Below, in pieces: positions 7,829 to 17,106 of a stretch of DNA of 64,000 bases. The notes under the pieces were generated by a model. That model was not told the DNA's origin and ran no database searches. It worked only from the letters and a program-made list of their open reading frames with translations. Numbering within the stretch: the first letter of the stretch is position 1; each line of letters begins with the position of its first letter. Source of the stretch: Pseudomonas lalucatii (lineage in GTDB: Bacteria; Pseudomonadota; Gammaproteobacteria; Pseudomonadales; Pseudomonadaceae). The position numbers were made by a program, and so were the translations under genes. The stretch covers positions 124,001 through 188,000 of the forward strand of contig NZ_JADPMV010000001.1 in NCBI RefSeq assembly GCF_018398425.1, given 5' to 3'.

Positions 7829-10096
7829 ATGTACAAAGACCTCAAGTTCCCCGTGCTGATCGTCCACCGCGACATCAAGGCCGACACCGTGGCCGGCGAG
7901 CGGGTGCGGGCGATCGCCCATGAACTGGAGCAGGACGGTTTCAGCATCGTCTCCACCGCCAGCGCCGCCGAGGGGCGCATCGTCGCCTCGACCCACCACG
8001 GCCTGGCCTGCATCCTGGTGACGGCCGAGGGGGCGGGGGAGAACAAGCACCTGCTGCAGGACATGGTCGAGCTGATCCGCATCGCCCGGGTGCGGGCGCC
8101 GCACTTGCCGATCTTCGCCCTCGGCGAGCAGGTGACCATCGAGAACGCGCCGGCCGAGGCCATGGCCGACCTCAACCAGTTGCGCGGCATCCTCTACCTG
8201 TTCGAGGACACGGTGGCGTTCCTCGCCCGCCAGGTGGCCCGCGCCGCGCGCAACTACTTGGACGGCCTGCTGCCGCCGTTCTTCAAGGCGCTGGTGCAGC
8301 ACACCGCGCAGTCCAACTACTCCTGGCACACGCCCGGTCACGGCGGCGGCGTGGCCTATCGCAAGAGCCCGGTGGGGCAGGCCTTCCACCAGTTCTTCGG
8401 CGAGAACACGCTGCGCTCCGACCTGTCGGTGTCGGTGCCGGAACTGGGTTCGCTGCTGGACCACACCGGCCCCCTGGCCGAGGCGGAAGCCAGGGCCGCA
8501 CGCAACTTCGGCGCCGACCATACCTATTTCGTGATCAATGGCACCTCGACGGCCAACAAGATCGTCTGGCACAGCATGGTCGCCCGCGACGACCTGGTGC
8601 TGGTGGATCGCAATTGTCACAAGTCGATCCTCCATTCGATCATCATGACCGGCGCCATCCCCCTGTACCTGAGCCCGGAGCGCAACGAACTGGGCATCAT
8701 CGGGCCGATCCCGCTCGACGAGTTTTCCGCCGAGTCGATCCAGGCCAAGATCGCCGCCAGCCCGCTGGCCCAGGCCCGCGCCCCCGGCGCGCCGCAGAAG
8801 GTCAAGCTCGCCGTGGTGACCAACTCCACCTACGACGGCCTGTGCTACAACGCCGAGCTGATCAAGCAGACCCTGGGCGACAGCGTCGAGGTGCTGCATT
8901 TCGACGAGGCCTGGTACGCCTATGCGGCCTTCCATGAGTTCTACGCCGGGCGCTACGGCATGGGCACCTCGTGCGAGGCAGAGGGCCCGCTGGTGTTCAG
9001 CACCCATTCCACCCACAAGCTGCTGGCGGCCTTCAGTCAGGCCTCGATGATCCACGTGCAGGACAGCGGCAGCCGCCAGCTGGATCGCGACCGCTTCAAC
9101 GAAGCCTTCATGATGCACATCTCTACTTCGCCGCAGTACGGCATCATCGCCTCCCTCGACGTGGCCTCGGCGATGATGGAGGGGCCGGCCGGGCGCTCGC
9201 TGATCCAGGAGACCTTTGACGAGGCCCTGAGCTTCCGCCGGGCCCTGGCCAATCTGCGGCAGAACCTCGATGTCGGCGACTGGTGGTTCAGCATCTGGCA
9301 GCCACCCCGGGCCGAGGGGGCCGAGGAGGTGGCCACCGGCGACTGGCTGCTGCAGCCGCAGGCCGAATGGCACGGTTTCGGCGAGGTGGCCGACGACTAT
9401 GTGCTGCTCGACCCGATCAAGGTCACCCTGGTGACCCCGGGCCTGACCGCCGGCGGCAGCCTGGACCAGTGCGGAATTCCCGCCGCGGTGGTCGGCAAGT
9501 TCCTCTGGGAGCGCGGCCTGGTGGTGGAGAAGACCGGCCTGTATTCCTTCCTGGTGCTGTTCTCCATGGGCATCACCAAGGGCAAGTGGAGCACCCTGCT
9601 GACCGAGCTGCTGGAGTTCAAGCGCTGCTACGACGCCAACCAGGCGTTGGGCGAGGCCCTGCCCTCCATCGCCCAGGCCGGCGGCGCCCACTACCAGGGC
9701 ATGGGCCTGCGCGACCTGTGCGATGCGCTGCACGGCTGCTACCGCGACAACGCCACGGCCAAGGCGCTCAAGCGCATGTACACGGTGCTGCCGGAGGTGG
9801 CGCTGAAGCCGGCCGATGCCTACGACCAGCTGGTGCGGGGCGAGGTCGAGGCGGTGCCGATCGACCGCCTGGAAGGACGTATCGCCGCGGTGATGCTGGT
9901 GCCATACCCGCCGGGTATTCCGCTGATCATGCCGGGCGAGCGCTTCACCCCGGCGACCCGGGCGATCATCGATTACCTGGCGTTCGCCCGCACCTTCGAC
10001 CACAGCTTCCCCGGCTTCGATGCCGACGTGCACGGCCTGCAGCGCCAGGAGGGCGCGCAGGGCATTGTCTACACCGTCGACTGCATCAGACCCTAG
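7829..10096 (+). CDS. ldcA: Lysine/arginine/ornithine decarboxylase (LdcA type)
   Basis: Large PLP-dependent basic-amino-acid decarboxylase, 755 residues. It has an N-terminal response-regulator-like wing domain (to about residue 130), a fold-I PLP core, and a C-terminal domain. The PLP lysine lies in STHSTHKLLAAFSQ and the PLP-ring aspartate in HFDEAWYAYAAF. The sequence is very close to what I recall of P. aeruginosa LdcA (PA1818), which decarboxylates lysine to cadaverine. The ATG at 7829 follows GCAGGAG; the frame open from 7766 has no such site. Neighbouring importer and lysine-dehydrogenase-like genes fit lysine catabolism. In P. aeruginosa the gene responds to ArgR and arginine. Confidence 0.93.
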   Translation: MYKDLKFPVLIVHRDIKADTVAGERVRAIAHELEQDGFSIVSTASAAEGRIVASTHHGLACILVTAEGAGENKHLLQDMVELIRIARVRAPHLPIFALGEQVTIENAPAEAMADLNQLRGILYLFEDTVAFLARQVARAARNYLDGLLPPFFKALVQHTAQSNYSWHTPGHGGGVAYRKSPVGQAFHQFFGENTLRSDLSVSVPELGSLLDHTGPLAEAEARAARNFGADHTYFVINGTSTANKIVWHSMVARDDLVLVDRNCHKSILHSIIMTGAIPLYLSPERNELGIIGPIPLDEFSAESIQAKIAASPLAQARAPGAPQKVKLAVVTNSTYDGLCYNAELIKQTLGDSVEVLHFDEAWYAYAAFHEFYAGRYGMGTSCEAEGPLVFSTHSTHKLLAAFSQASMIHVQDSGSRQLDRDRFNEAFMMHISTSPQYGIIASLDVASAMMEGPAGRSLIQETFDEALSFRRALANLRQNLDVGDWWFSIWQPPRAEGAEEVATGDWLLQPQAEWHGFGEVADDYVLLDPIKVTLVTPGLTAGGSLDQCGIPAAVVGKFLWERGLVVEKTGLYSFLVLFSMGITKGKWSTLLTELLEFKRCYDANQALGEALPSIAQAGGAHYQGMGLRDLCDALHGCYRDNATAKALKRMYTVLPEVALKPADAYDQLVRGEVEAVPIDRLEGRIAAVMLVPYPPGIPLIMPGERFTPATRAIIDYLAFARTFDHSFPGFDADVHGLQRQEGAQGIVYTVDCIRP

Positions 10097-10264
10097 GCAG
10101 ATCAATCGCTTAACGATGGGTTGCGAACGCCGACTTAAGTCCCGCGACGTGGTCTGCGTCACACTGGCCGGCATCGACATTCATGACGTCCTTGTTATAG
10201 TTGCCCGGTTCTAATCCCAAGAATATCTCGGCGCGTTCGCGCCATCTGCTCGAGGATGACTGCC

Positions 10265-11077
10265 GTGTCCGACTACAAAGCCTTTCGTGTCGAGTTGGCA
10301 GACAAGGTCGCCCAGGTGACGATCAATCGGCCGGAAAAAGTCAATGCCATGAATGCCGACTTCTGGGCGGAGATCATCGAGATCTTCCGCTGGGTCGACG
10401 CCACCGACGAAGTGCGGGTGGTGGTCCTGTCGGGGGCCGGCAAGCACTTCTCGTCCGGCATCGACCTGATGCTGCTGGCCCAGGTCGGCAGCCAGCTGGG
10501 TAAGGACGTCGGCCGCAATGCCGAAACCCTGCGGCGCAAGATCCTCGAGCTGCAGGCGTCGTTCAACGCCGTGGACCAGTGCCGCAAGCCGGTGCTGGCG
10601 GCGATCCAGGGCTATTGCCTGGGCGGCGCCATCGACCTGATCGCCGCCTGCGACATGCGCTACGCCACCGCCGATGCGCAGTTCGCGATCAAGGAGATCG
10701 ACATCGGCATGGCCGCCGATGTCGGTACCCTGCAGCGCCTGCCGCGGATCATCGGCGACGGCATGATGCGCGAGCTGGCCTATACCGGGCGCACCATCGA
10801 CGGCGAGGAGGCGCGCCGCCTCGGCCTGGTCAACCGCACCTTCGCCGATGCCTCGGCGCTGCTCGACGGGGTCATGGAGATCGCCCGGGAGATCGCCGCC
10901 AAGTCGCCGATAGCGGTGCGCGGCACCAAGGAAATGATTCGCTACATGCGCGATCACCGGGTCGATGACGGCCTGGAGTACGTCGCCACCTGGAACGCCG
11001 CGATGCTGCAGTCGGCAGACCTGCGCGTGGCCATGGCGGCGCACATGAGCAAGCAGAAACCGGAGTTCGCCGACTGA
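10265..11077 (+). CDS. Enoyl-CoA hydratase/isomerase (crotonase family)
   Basis: Crotonase-fold protein of 270 residues. The two oxyanion-hole stretches are GAGKHFSSGIDLML near residue 58 and IQGYCLGGAIDLI near 113; acidic residues in the EIDIGMAADVG region match the dienoyl-CoA isomerase (ECH1-like) subgroup. The GTG at 10265 is the likely start: GAGGA at 10252-10256 is correctly spaced from it, while the ATG at 10256 directly abuts that site. Homologues I recall also begin MSxYxAF. It precedes fimL with a 50-base gap. It would act in degradation of unsaturated fatty acids or related acyl-CoAs; substrate unknown. Confidence 0.88.
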   Translation: MSDYKAFRVELADKVAQVTINRPEKVNAMNADFWAEIIEIFRWVDATDEVRVVVLSGAGKHFSSGIDLMLLAQVGSQLGKDVGRNAETLRRKILELQASFNAVDQCRKPVLAAIQGYCLGGAIDLIAACDMRYATADAQFAIKEIDIGMAADVGTLQRLPRIIGDGMMRELAYTGRTIDGEEARRLGLVNRTFADASALLDGVMEIAREIAAKSPIAVRGTKEMIRYMRDHRVDDGLEYVATWNAAMLQSADLRVAMAAHMSKQKPEFAD

Positions 11078-11127
11078 TGCACTGCCTGCAACTGTCTTCT
11101 CTACCGGCGCGGGAGGCGCATTAGCCC

Positions 11128-12807
11128 ATGGTTTCAGGAGCCAGGTCGCTGAGTCTGGTACGCGATGAGCTGTTCACTACCATGGAAGAGGCCGAGGCCA
11201 GCCTGGAGCAGTTCATCGCCGAGCGGCACAACGGCAGCCTGCTGCAGCAGGCCGTCGAGGGGCTGCAGCAGGTGCGCGGCGCGCTCAATCTGGTCGAACT
11301 GACCGGGGCGGAGTTGCTGGCCCAGGAGGTGCTCGACCAGGCCACCGACATTCCCGCCGATGCCGGCAGCGAGCGCGACGAGCAGTTGGCGGCCCTGAGC
11401 AACGCCCTGCACGTGCTGCGTCGCTATCTGGAGAGCGTCGACGCCAATCGCCAGGAAATGCCCGAACTGCTGCTGCCGGCGATCAACCACCTGCGTCTGG
11501 CGGGTGGCCAGGCCGCCTTGCCCGAGAGTTTCTTCTTCAGCGTGCGTCTGGACCAGCCGCGCCCGCGCAGGACGACGCCGGCCCTGGATGCCGCGGCCAA
11601 GCAAGGCGAGGGGCGGCGTCTGCGCCATATGTACCAGGTCGGGCTGCTCGGCTTCATCCGTGAGCAGAACCCGCTGGCGAGCCTGAAGTTGATGGCCCGG
11701 GCGATGAACCGTCTGGACGGCCTGTTCGGCAACGAGCCGCGCGGGCGCCTGTGCTGGATCGCCGCGGCGGCCCTGGAGGCGCAGGTCGACGGTCAGCTGC
11801 TGGCGCGCAAGTCGCGCAAGCAGCTGTTCTCCCGGGTCGACCGCGAGCTCAAGCAGATGTTCGGCAACGCCCAGCACGAGACCCCGCGCAGCCTGCTCAA
11901 GGAGCTGCTCTACCTGGTCGCCCTGGGCGACAGCCGCGGACCGGCCGTCACCCCGGTGCGGGAGGTTTTCGGGCTGGCGCCCTTGCCCTTCACCGACCAT
12001 TTACTGGAAGAAGAGTACCGGCGCCTGGCCGGGCCGGGGCAGTCGGTGATGCGCTCGCTGAGTTCCGCGATTCGCGAGGAACTGACCGCCCTCAAGGACA
12101 TGCTCGATCTGATCGAGCGCGGCACCGTGCAGGCGGAGAACCTCAGCAGCCTGCATGCGATGCTCGGCAAGCTGAGCAAGACCCTGGGCATGGTGGGGCT
12201 CAGTTCGGCGGGCAACTCGTTGGCGGCGCAGCTGCAGACGGTCGCCGGCTGGCGCGAACAGGTGGTGCCGGAGCCGGCCGAACTGAACAGGCTGGCCGAG
12301 GCGGTGCTCTACGTCGAGGGCATGGTCGCCAGCCTGGAGAGCGGCGAGCGGCGCGACAGCCGTCCGGCCCAGGCGCGGCCCGGACACGAGGCCGAGTCAT
12401 TCGCCCTGCACCAGCTCAATGAGGCCCGCATCGTCGTGGTCGACGAGGCCCGGGCGGGTCTGGCGCTGGCCAAGCGGGCGATCACCGCCTATCTGGAAGC
12501 CGGCGGTGACCGCATGCACCTGTCCAACGTGCCCTTCAGTCTGCAGGCGGTGCGCGGTGGCCTGTGGTTCCTCGGCCAGGAGCGCGCAGCCCTGCTGGTG
12601 GCGGCCTGCAGCGACTACATCCAGGCGCAGATGCTCGATGCGCCGCAGATGCCGTCGGAGCAGATGCTGGAGACCCTGGCCGATGCCTTGAGCAGCCTCG
12701 AGTACTACCTGGAAGCCGGCGCCGTGTTGCGTCCGGAAACCCAGCCGAGCGTGCTCGATCTGGCCGCCGACAGCGTCCATGCCCTGGGCATGCAGGTGGC
12801 CGTCTAG
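11128..12807 (+). CDS. fimL: FimL, regulator of type IV pili and cAMP signalling
   Basis: Cytoplasmic scaffold of 559 residues resembling the N-terminal part of the pilus chemosensory kinase ChpA, without the phospho-accepting histidine or kinase domains. In P. aeruginosa FimL (PA1822, from memory also 559 residues) supports twitching motility and virulence by linking the Pil-Chp system to the adenylate cyclase CyaB and polar proteins such as FimV. The N-terminus (MVSGARSLSLVRDELFTTME) and the Hpt-like helical repeats (LVELTGAELLAQEVL) match that protein as I recall it. Between an enoyl-CoA hydratase gene and nudC, the same order as in P. aeruginosa. The stop is immediately followed by the nudC ATG. 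Confidence 0.88.
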   Translation: MVSGARSLSLVRDELFTTMEEAEASLEQFIAERHNGSLLQQAVEGLQQVRGALNLVELTGAELLAQEVLDQATDIPADAGSERDEQLAALSNALHVLRRYLESVDANRQEMPELLLPAINHLRLAGGQAALPESFFFSVRLDQPRPRRTTPALDAAAKQGEGRRLRHMYQVGLLGFIREQNPLASLKLMARAMNRLDGLFGNEPRGRLCWIAAAALEAQVDGQLLARKSRKQLFSRVDRELKQMFGNAQHETPRSLLKELLYLVALGDSRGPAVTPVREVFGLAPLPFTDHLLEEEYRRLAGPGQSVMRSLSSAIREELTALKDMLDLIERGTVQAENLSSLHAMLGKLSKTLGMVGLSSAGNSLAAQLQTVAGWREQVVPEPAELNRLAEAVLYVEGMVASLESGERRDSRPAQARPGHEAESFALHQLNEARIVVVDEARAGLALAKRAITAYLEAGGDRMHLSNVPFSLQAVRGGLWFLGQERAALLVAACSDYIQAQMLDAPQMPSEQMLETLADALSSLEYYLEAGAVLRPETQPSVLDLAADSVHALGMQVAV

Positions 12808-13638
12808 ATGACTCGGCACTGGCAGCCGGCCCTGCTCGACGTGCGGCAGCCCGGCGGCTGGGCGCTGCTGCACTGTCACCAGCAGTTCCTCGGCGATGCC
12901 AATGGCGTGCTGTTCCCCCGCGAGTGGCTGAAGAAGCAGGAGCTGACGATCCTCGCCGAGCATGGCCTCGGCCACTTCGCTGGCGATGCGGTCTACCTGC
13001 TGGAGCTGGAGCGGCCGCTGGAGCTGCCGGGATGCGCCTGGCAGAGCCTGCGGTACTTCATGCTGCAGGGCGAGGCGGACCTGTTCCGCTTGCTCGGCTA
13101 CGCCACGCAGATCGGCACCTGGGCGCGCCAGCACCGTTTCTGCGGCAGCTGCGGCGGCGCCATGTCGGCGGTGGCCGGTGAGCGCGCCATGCAGTGCCCG
13201 CGCTGCGAGCTGCGGCACTATCCGCGGTTGTCGCCGAGCATGATCGTGCTGGTCACCCGCGGCGACGAGGTGCTGTTGGCGCGTTCGCCGCGCTTCGTTC
13301 CCGGCGTCTACAGCACCCTGGCCGGTTTCGTCGAGGTCGGCGAGTCGGTCGAGCAGTGCGTTGCCCGCGAGGTGCGCGAAGAGGTCGGGGTCGAGGTCGG
13401 CAACCTGCAGTACCTGGGCAGTCAGGGCTGGCCCTTTCCCCATTCGCTGATGCTCGGCTTCCATGCCGAGTACGCCGGCGGCGAGATCGTCATGCAGCCC
13501 GAGGAGATCGAGGATGCGCAGTGGTTCAGCGTGCACCAGTTGCCGCCCTTGCCGGCGCCGCGTTCCATCGCCCGCTACCTGATCGACCTCTACGTCGCCC
13601 GGCGCCTCGGGCTAGCCGAACCAGTGCTGCCAGGCTAG
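12808..13638 (+). CDS. nudC: NADH pyrophosphatase / RNA NAD-decapping hydrolase NudC
   Basis: Nudix hydrolase of 276 residues that cleaves NADH to NMNH and AMP and removes NAD caps from RNA 5' ends. A zinc ribbon (CGSCGG near residue 112 and CPRCE near 130) precedes the Nudix box ([23 protein letters not shown], residues about 172-194 shown in part here), and the family tag SQGWPFPHS follows near residue 206. The ATG directly follows the fimL stop, so the two are translationally coupled. The 3' end overlaps the convergent TauE/SafE gene by 27 bases. Confidence 0.93.
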   Translation: MTRHWQPALLDVRQPGGWALLHCHQQFLGDANGVLFPREWLKKQELTILAEHGLGHFAGDAVYLLELERPLELPGCAWQSLRYFMLQGEADLFRLLGYATQIGTWARQHRFCGSCGGAMSAVAGERAMQCPRCELRHYPRLSPSMIVLVTRGDEVLLARSPRFVPGVYSTLAGFVEVGESVEQCVAREVREEVGVEVGNLQYLGSQGWPFPHSLMLGFHAEYAGGEIVMQPEEIEDAQWFSVHQLPPLPAPRSIARYLIDLYVARRLGLAEPVLPG

Positions 13639-14391
13639 GCGCGCGGTCAGGGCCAGGACCACCAGGATGAACACCGGGCGGATGAATTTCGCGCCGCCGC
13701 GGATCGCCGTGCGCGCGCCGAGGTAGGCACCCAGCATCAGCGCCAGGCCCATGCTCAGGCCCAGCACCCAGGCCACCTGTCCGGTGCCGATGAATACGAC
13801 CAGGGCGCAGGCGTTGCTGACGAAGTTCATGCTGCGCGCCACGCCGCTGGCGCGCACCAGGTCGAGGGGATAGAGCAGCAGACTGCTGACCGTCCAGAAC
13901 GCGCCGGTGCCCGGACCGGCGATGCCATCGTAGAAGCCCAGCCCCAAGCCTTGCGGCCACTGCCGGCCCCTGGCGGGCAGCGCCGCGGAGTCCACCGGCG
14001 CCTCGGGCGGCCTGCCCAGCAGCAGATAGAGCCCGCAGGCGAAGACCACGGCCGGCAGCATCTGGTTGAGCCAGGCCGCGGGCATCCAGTGGGCCACCGC
14101 CGCGCCGAGCAGGGCGCCGACGGCCGTGCCGAGCAGGGCGTTGCGCCACTGTGCGGGGGCGAACAGCTTGCGCCGGTAGAAGGTGTAGCTGGCCGTGGCG
14201 GAGCCGAAGGTGGCGCAGAGCTTGTTGGTGCCGAGCACCAGATGCGGCGGCAGACCGGCGGTCAGCAAGGCGGGAATGGTCAGCAGGCCGCCGCCGCCGG
14301 CGATGGCATCGACAAACCCGGCCAGGAAGGCAACCAGGGCCAGAACAGCCAGCACCGCCGGGTCGACGGCCAGCTCGAAGGGAAGGGGCAT
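13612..14391 (-). CDS. TauE/SafE-family membrane permease
   Basis: Inner-membrane protein of 259 residues with about eight hydrophobic segments. The N-terminal half contains [22 protein letters not shown], and the internal repeat has [14 protein letters not shown], the duplicated glycine-rich motif typical of the TauE/SafE (DUF81) family of sulfite, sulfoacetate or other organic anion exporters. I start at the ATG at 14391; the frame runs upstream to 14604 but that extension is charged, not membrane-like, and overlaps the next promoter. The Shine-Dalgarno is weak. Substrate cannot be read from sequence. The coding end overlaps nudC by 27 bases in the opposite strand. Confidence 0.85.
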   Translation of the reverse strand: MPLPFELAVDPAVLAVLALVAFLAGFVDAIAGGGGLLTIPALLTAGLPPHLVLGTNKLCATFGSATASYTFYRRKLFAPAQWRNALLGTAVGALLGAAVAHWMPAAWLNQMLPAVVFACGLYLLLGRPPEAPVDSAALPARGRQWPQGLGLGFYDGIAGPGTGAFWTVSSLLLYPLDLVRASGVARSMNFVSNACALVVFIGTGQVAWVLGLSMGLALMLGAYLGARTAIRGGAKFIRPVFILVVLALTARLAWQHWFG

Positions 14392-14482
14392 GAAAAGACG
14401 ACCTATGTCCGATTGTGCCGCGCACTCGCTGTTCGACATGCGCGACGGCAGCGCATAATGCCGGCATTTTCCAGGAGAAGGA

Positions 14483-15139
14483 ATGGAGTCGATGCAGTAC
14501 GACGCTCTGGCTTGGGCGGCCGCATTACTGGCGCTGCTGGCGCTGCTGGTCGCCGCGCGCATCCTGTTCAATCTGCGCTGGTTTCTCGGCTGGTTGCGCG
14601 GCACCTGCGGCCTGGCGTTTGTCGCCCTGGCCGGGTTGATCGGCCTGGTGGCCTACGACCTGTCCAGTTACCGGCCGATAGCCGAGGGGCAGCCGCTGGC
14701 GACCCTGACCTTCCAGGCGGACGGCGCGGCGTACCGGGTCAGCGTGCTGGAGGGCGCGCGCGAACGCAGCTTCACCTTCGAGGGCGACCTGTGGCAGCTG
14801 GATGCCCGCCTGCTGCAGTGGAAGGGGCTGGCCGCGCTGATCGGTCTGCAGCCGGGTTATCGCCTGGAAAGACTGTCGGGGCGTTTTCTCACCATCGAGC
14901 AGCAGGCGCGGGCTCAGCACGGCCGCATCGAGCTGGCGCAAAGCCCTTATGGCGTGGACCTGTGGCGCTGGCTGCGGCTCGGCCGGCATGACCTGTTCAT
15001 GTTCGATCCCCAGGCGCGCCGGGTGACTTTCCTGCCGCTGGCCGATGGGGCGAGCTATGCCGTCAGCCTGACCTCGACCGGGTTGCTGGCGCAGCCGATG
15101 AATCCGGCGGCCAAGCAGGCCCTGGAGGACTGGCGCTAG
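14483..15139 (+). CDS. Two-helix inner-membrane protein of unknown function
   Basis: A 218-residue protein with two adjacent N-terminal membrane helices (about residues 10-28 and 40-60) and a soluble C-terminal domain of about 155 residues rich in beta strands. I do not recognise a catalytic family. Pseudomonas annotations sometimes label such proteins as cation or multidrug efflux related, but nothing in the sequence (no RND or MFS signature) supports that. AGGAGAAGG before the ATG supports the start. It is divergent from the TauE/SafE gene and ends just before a strong terminator. Confidence 0.75.
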   Translation: MESMQYDALAWAAALLALLALLVAARILFNLRWFLGWLRGTCGLAFVALAGLIGLVAYDLSSYRPIAEGQPLATLTFQADGAAYRVSVLEGARERSFTFEGDLWQLDARLLQWKGLAALIGLQPGYRLERLSGRFLTIEQQARAQHGRIELAQSPYGVDLWRWLRLGRHDLFMFDPQARRVTFLPLADGASYAVSLTSTGLLAQPMNPAAKQALEDWR

Positions 15140-15162
15140 GCAGCGGTCGTTCAGGCACGAAA

Positions 15163-15187
15163 AAAGGGACCGCAGGTCCCTTTCTTG
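15163..15187. terminator. Bidirectional intrinsic terminator
   Basis: AAAGGGACC (15163-15171) pairs with GGTCCCTTT (15175-15183) around a 3-base loop; an A-run precedes and TTTCTT ends it, so it can serve both the plus-strand gene ending at 15139 and the minus-strand SDR gene ending at 15204. Confidence 0.8.
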
Positions 15188-15203
15188 TGTCCTGGGTTTG
15201 GCC

Positions 15204-15971
15204 TCAGGAGAGGAAGCCGCCATCTACGTTGAGCGCCACGCCGGTGGTGTAGCTGGACGCGTCGCTGGCCAGGTAAAGCACCGCCCCGGCCATCTCGCTC
15301 GGATCGGCCACGCGCTTGAGCGGGATGCGCTGCAGGGCGAGGTTGAGGATGGCGTCGTTCTTGGTCAGCGCCGAGGCGAACTTGGTGTCGGTCAGGCCCG
15401 GCAGCAGGGCGTTGCAGCGGATGCCGAACTGCGCGCATTCCTTGGCGAATACCTTGGTCATGCTGATCACGGCGGCCTTGGTCACCGAGTAGATGCCCTG
15501 GAACTCGCCCGGCGAGACGCCGTTGATCGAGGCGACGTTGACGATGCTGCCGCCACCGTTGGCCTTCATCAGCTTGCCGCCTTCGATGGACATGAAGTAG
15601 TAGCCGCGGATGTTCACGTCGACCGTCTTCTGGAACGCCGACAGGTCGGTGTCCAGCACGTTGCAGAACTGCGGGTTGGTGGCGGCATTGTTGACCAGGA
15701 TGTCCAGGCGGCCGAACTGCTCGCGGATCTGCGCGAAGACGCCCTGAATCTGCTCCATCTCGCCGATATGGCAGGCGATCGCGGTGGCCTTGCCGCCGGC
15801 GGCGCTGATGGCGTCGGCGACGGCCTGGCAGCCCTCGAGCTTGCGGCTGGAGACGATCACGTGGGCGCCTTGCTGGGCCAGCAGCTTGGCGATGGCCTCG
15901 CCGATGCCGCGGCTGGCGCCGGAGACGAAGGCGATCTTGCCCTCGAGGTCGAACAGTTGCGTCTTGGACAT
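15204..15971 (-). CDS. Short-chain dehydrogenase/reductase
   Basis: Classical SDR of 255 residues. Cofactor motif SGASRGIGEA near residue 18 (SG replacing the common TG), NNAATN near 93, and the catalytic Ser (VNVASING) and YSVTK pair near residues 145-162. It lies 37 bases downstream of the phosphotransferase gene and both run on the minus strand, so they are one operon; AAGGAAAG precedes the ATG. In related bacteria this pair is found with acyl-CoA dehydrogenases of the ACAD10/11 kind, suggesting oxidation of hydroxylated acyl chains, but the substrate is not determined by sequence. Confidence 0.9.
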   Translation of the reverse strand: MSKTQLFDLEGKIAFVSGASRGIGEAIAKLLAQQGAHVIVSSRKLEGCQAVADAISAAGGKATAIACHIGEMEQIQGVFAQIREQFGRLDILVNNAATNPQFCNVLDTDLSAFQKTVDVNIRGYYFMSIEGGKLMKANGGGSIVNVASINGVSPGEFQGIYSVTKAAVISMTKVFAKECAQFGIRCNALLPGLTDTKFASALTKNDAILNLALQRIPLKRVADPSEMAGAVLYLASDASSYTTGVALNVDGGFLS

Positions 15972-16008
15972 GGCTTCTTTCCTTCTATCTGAGGCCCGTT
16001 CGGCCGGG

Positions 16009-17076
16009 TTACAGCTGCGACTTGGCGATGACCTGCAGGCTCATGTGCTCCAGCAGCTTGTTCATCTGGATGAACTGGGCGAAGCGCTTGTCCTGGGTCT
16101 GGCCGTGGTAGTAGCGGTAGTAGATCTGCTGCACGATGCCGGCCAGGCGGAACAGGCCGTAGGTGTAGTAGAAGTCGATGCTGCCGATCTCGATCCCGGC
16201 GCGTTCGGCGTAGTAGTCGGCGAACTCCTGGCGGCGCAGCATGCCGGGGGCGTTGCTCGGCTGGCGGCGTATCAGCTGGACCGGCGGCGGATCGTTCGCC
16301 TCGATCCAGTAGGCGAGGGTGTTGCCCAGGTCCATCAGCGGATCGCCGAGGGTGGTCAGTTCCCAGTCCAGTACGCCGATGATCTGCATCGGCTTGTGCG
16401 GGTCGAGGATCACGTTGTCGAAACGGTAGTCGTTGTGCACGATGCCGGGGCGGGCGTGGTCGGCCGGCATCTTGTCCTTGAGCCAGGCCTTGACCGGTTC
16501 CCACAGGGGGGCGTCGGGGGTCAGGGCCTTCTCGTAGCGAGCGCTCCAGCCGTCGATCTGGCGCTGCACATAGCCGTCGGGCTTGCCCAGGTCGCCCAGG
16601 CCGCAGGCCTGATAGTCGACCTTGTGCAACTCGACCAGCTTGTCGATGAAGCTCTTGCACAGGGTGCGGGTCTGCCCGGCATCGAGGTCGAGCTCGGCCG
16701 GCATTTCCGCGCGCAGGATGATGCCCTTGACCCGTTCCATCACGTAGAACTCGGCGCCGATCACCGACTCGTCGGTGCAGTGCACATAGGCCTTGGGGCA
16801 GTAGGGAAAGCCGCCGTTGAGTTGGTTGAGGATGCGAAACTCGCGGCCCATGTCATGGGCGGATTTGGCCTTGTGACCGAATGGCGGGCGGCGCAGGACG
16901 AATTCCTGCTCCGGGTATTCGAGCAGGTAGGTCAGGTTCGAGGCGCCGCCGGGAAACTGACTGATGCGCGGCTGGCCACTCAGTCCGGGAATCTGGGCCT
17001 TGAGGTAGGGGTCGATGATCGCGGCGTCGAGTTCTTCGCCTGTGCGGATGCCGGTGGACTGATCAGTAAGCGCCAT
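16009..17076 (-). CDS. Aminoglycoside phosphotransferase-family kinase, ACAD10/11-associated type
   Basis: Protein-kinase-like phosphotransferase (APH/choline kinase fold) of 355 residues. The catalytic loop is HNDYRFDNVILD near residue 213 and the metal-binding stretch is VLDWELTTLGDPLMDL near 238; the N-lobe has LEYPEQEFVLRRPP. This subgroup resembles the kinase half of ACAD10/ACAD11, which phosphorylates 4-hydroxyacyl-CoAs, rather than drug-resistance enzymes. AAGGGAT lies just before the ATG. First gene of the operon with the SDR gene; a 19-base palindrome (17107-17125) lies in its leader. Antibiotic resistance is not implied. Confidence 0.87.
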   Translation of the reverse strand: MALTDQSTGIRTGEELDAAIIDPYLKAQIPGLSGQPRISQFPGGASNLTYLLEYPEQEFVLRRPPFGHKAKSAHDMGREFRILNQLNGGFPYCPKAYVHCTDESVIGAEFYVMERVKGIILRAEMPAELDLDAGQTRTLCKSFIDKLVELHKVDYQACGLGDLGKPDGYVQRQIDGWSARYEKALTPDAPLWEPVKAWLKDKMPADHARPGIVHNDYRFDNVILDPHKPMQIIGVLDWELTTLGDPLMDLGNTLAYWIEANDPPPVQLIRRQPSNAPGMLRRQEFADYYAERAGIEIGSIDFYYTYGLFRLAGIVQQIYYRYYHGQTQDKRFAQFIQMNKLLEHMSLQVIAKSQL

Positions 17077-17106
17077 GCATATCCCTTCTACTTATGATGG
17101 GTGCCC

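Noticed and set aside
7748..10180. 810-codon minus-strand frame opposite ldcA
   Set aside because: It mirrors the decarboxylase gene and shows no domain; the plus-strand protein is an unmistakable LdcA.
16009..17076. Aminoglycoside resistance kinase
   Set aside because: The protein belongs to the ACAD10/11-associated branch of the phosphotransferase fold and sits in an acyl-CoA operon.
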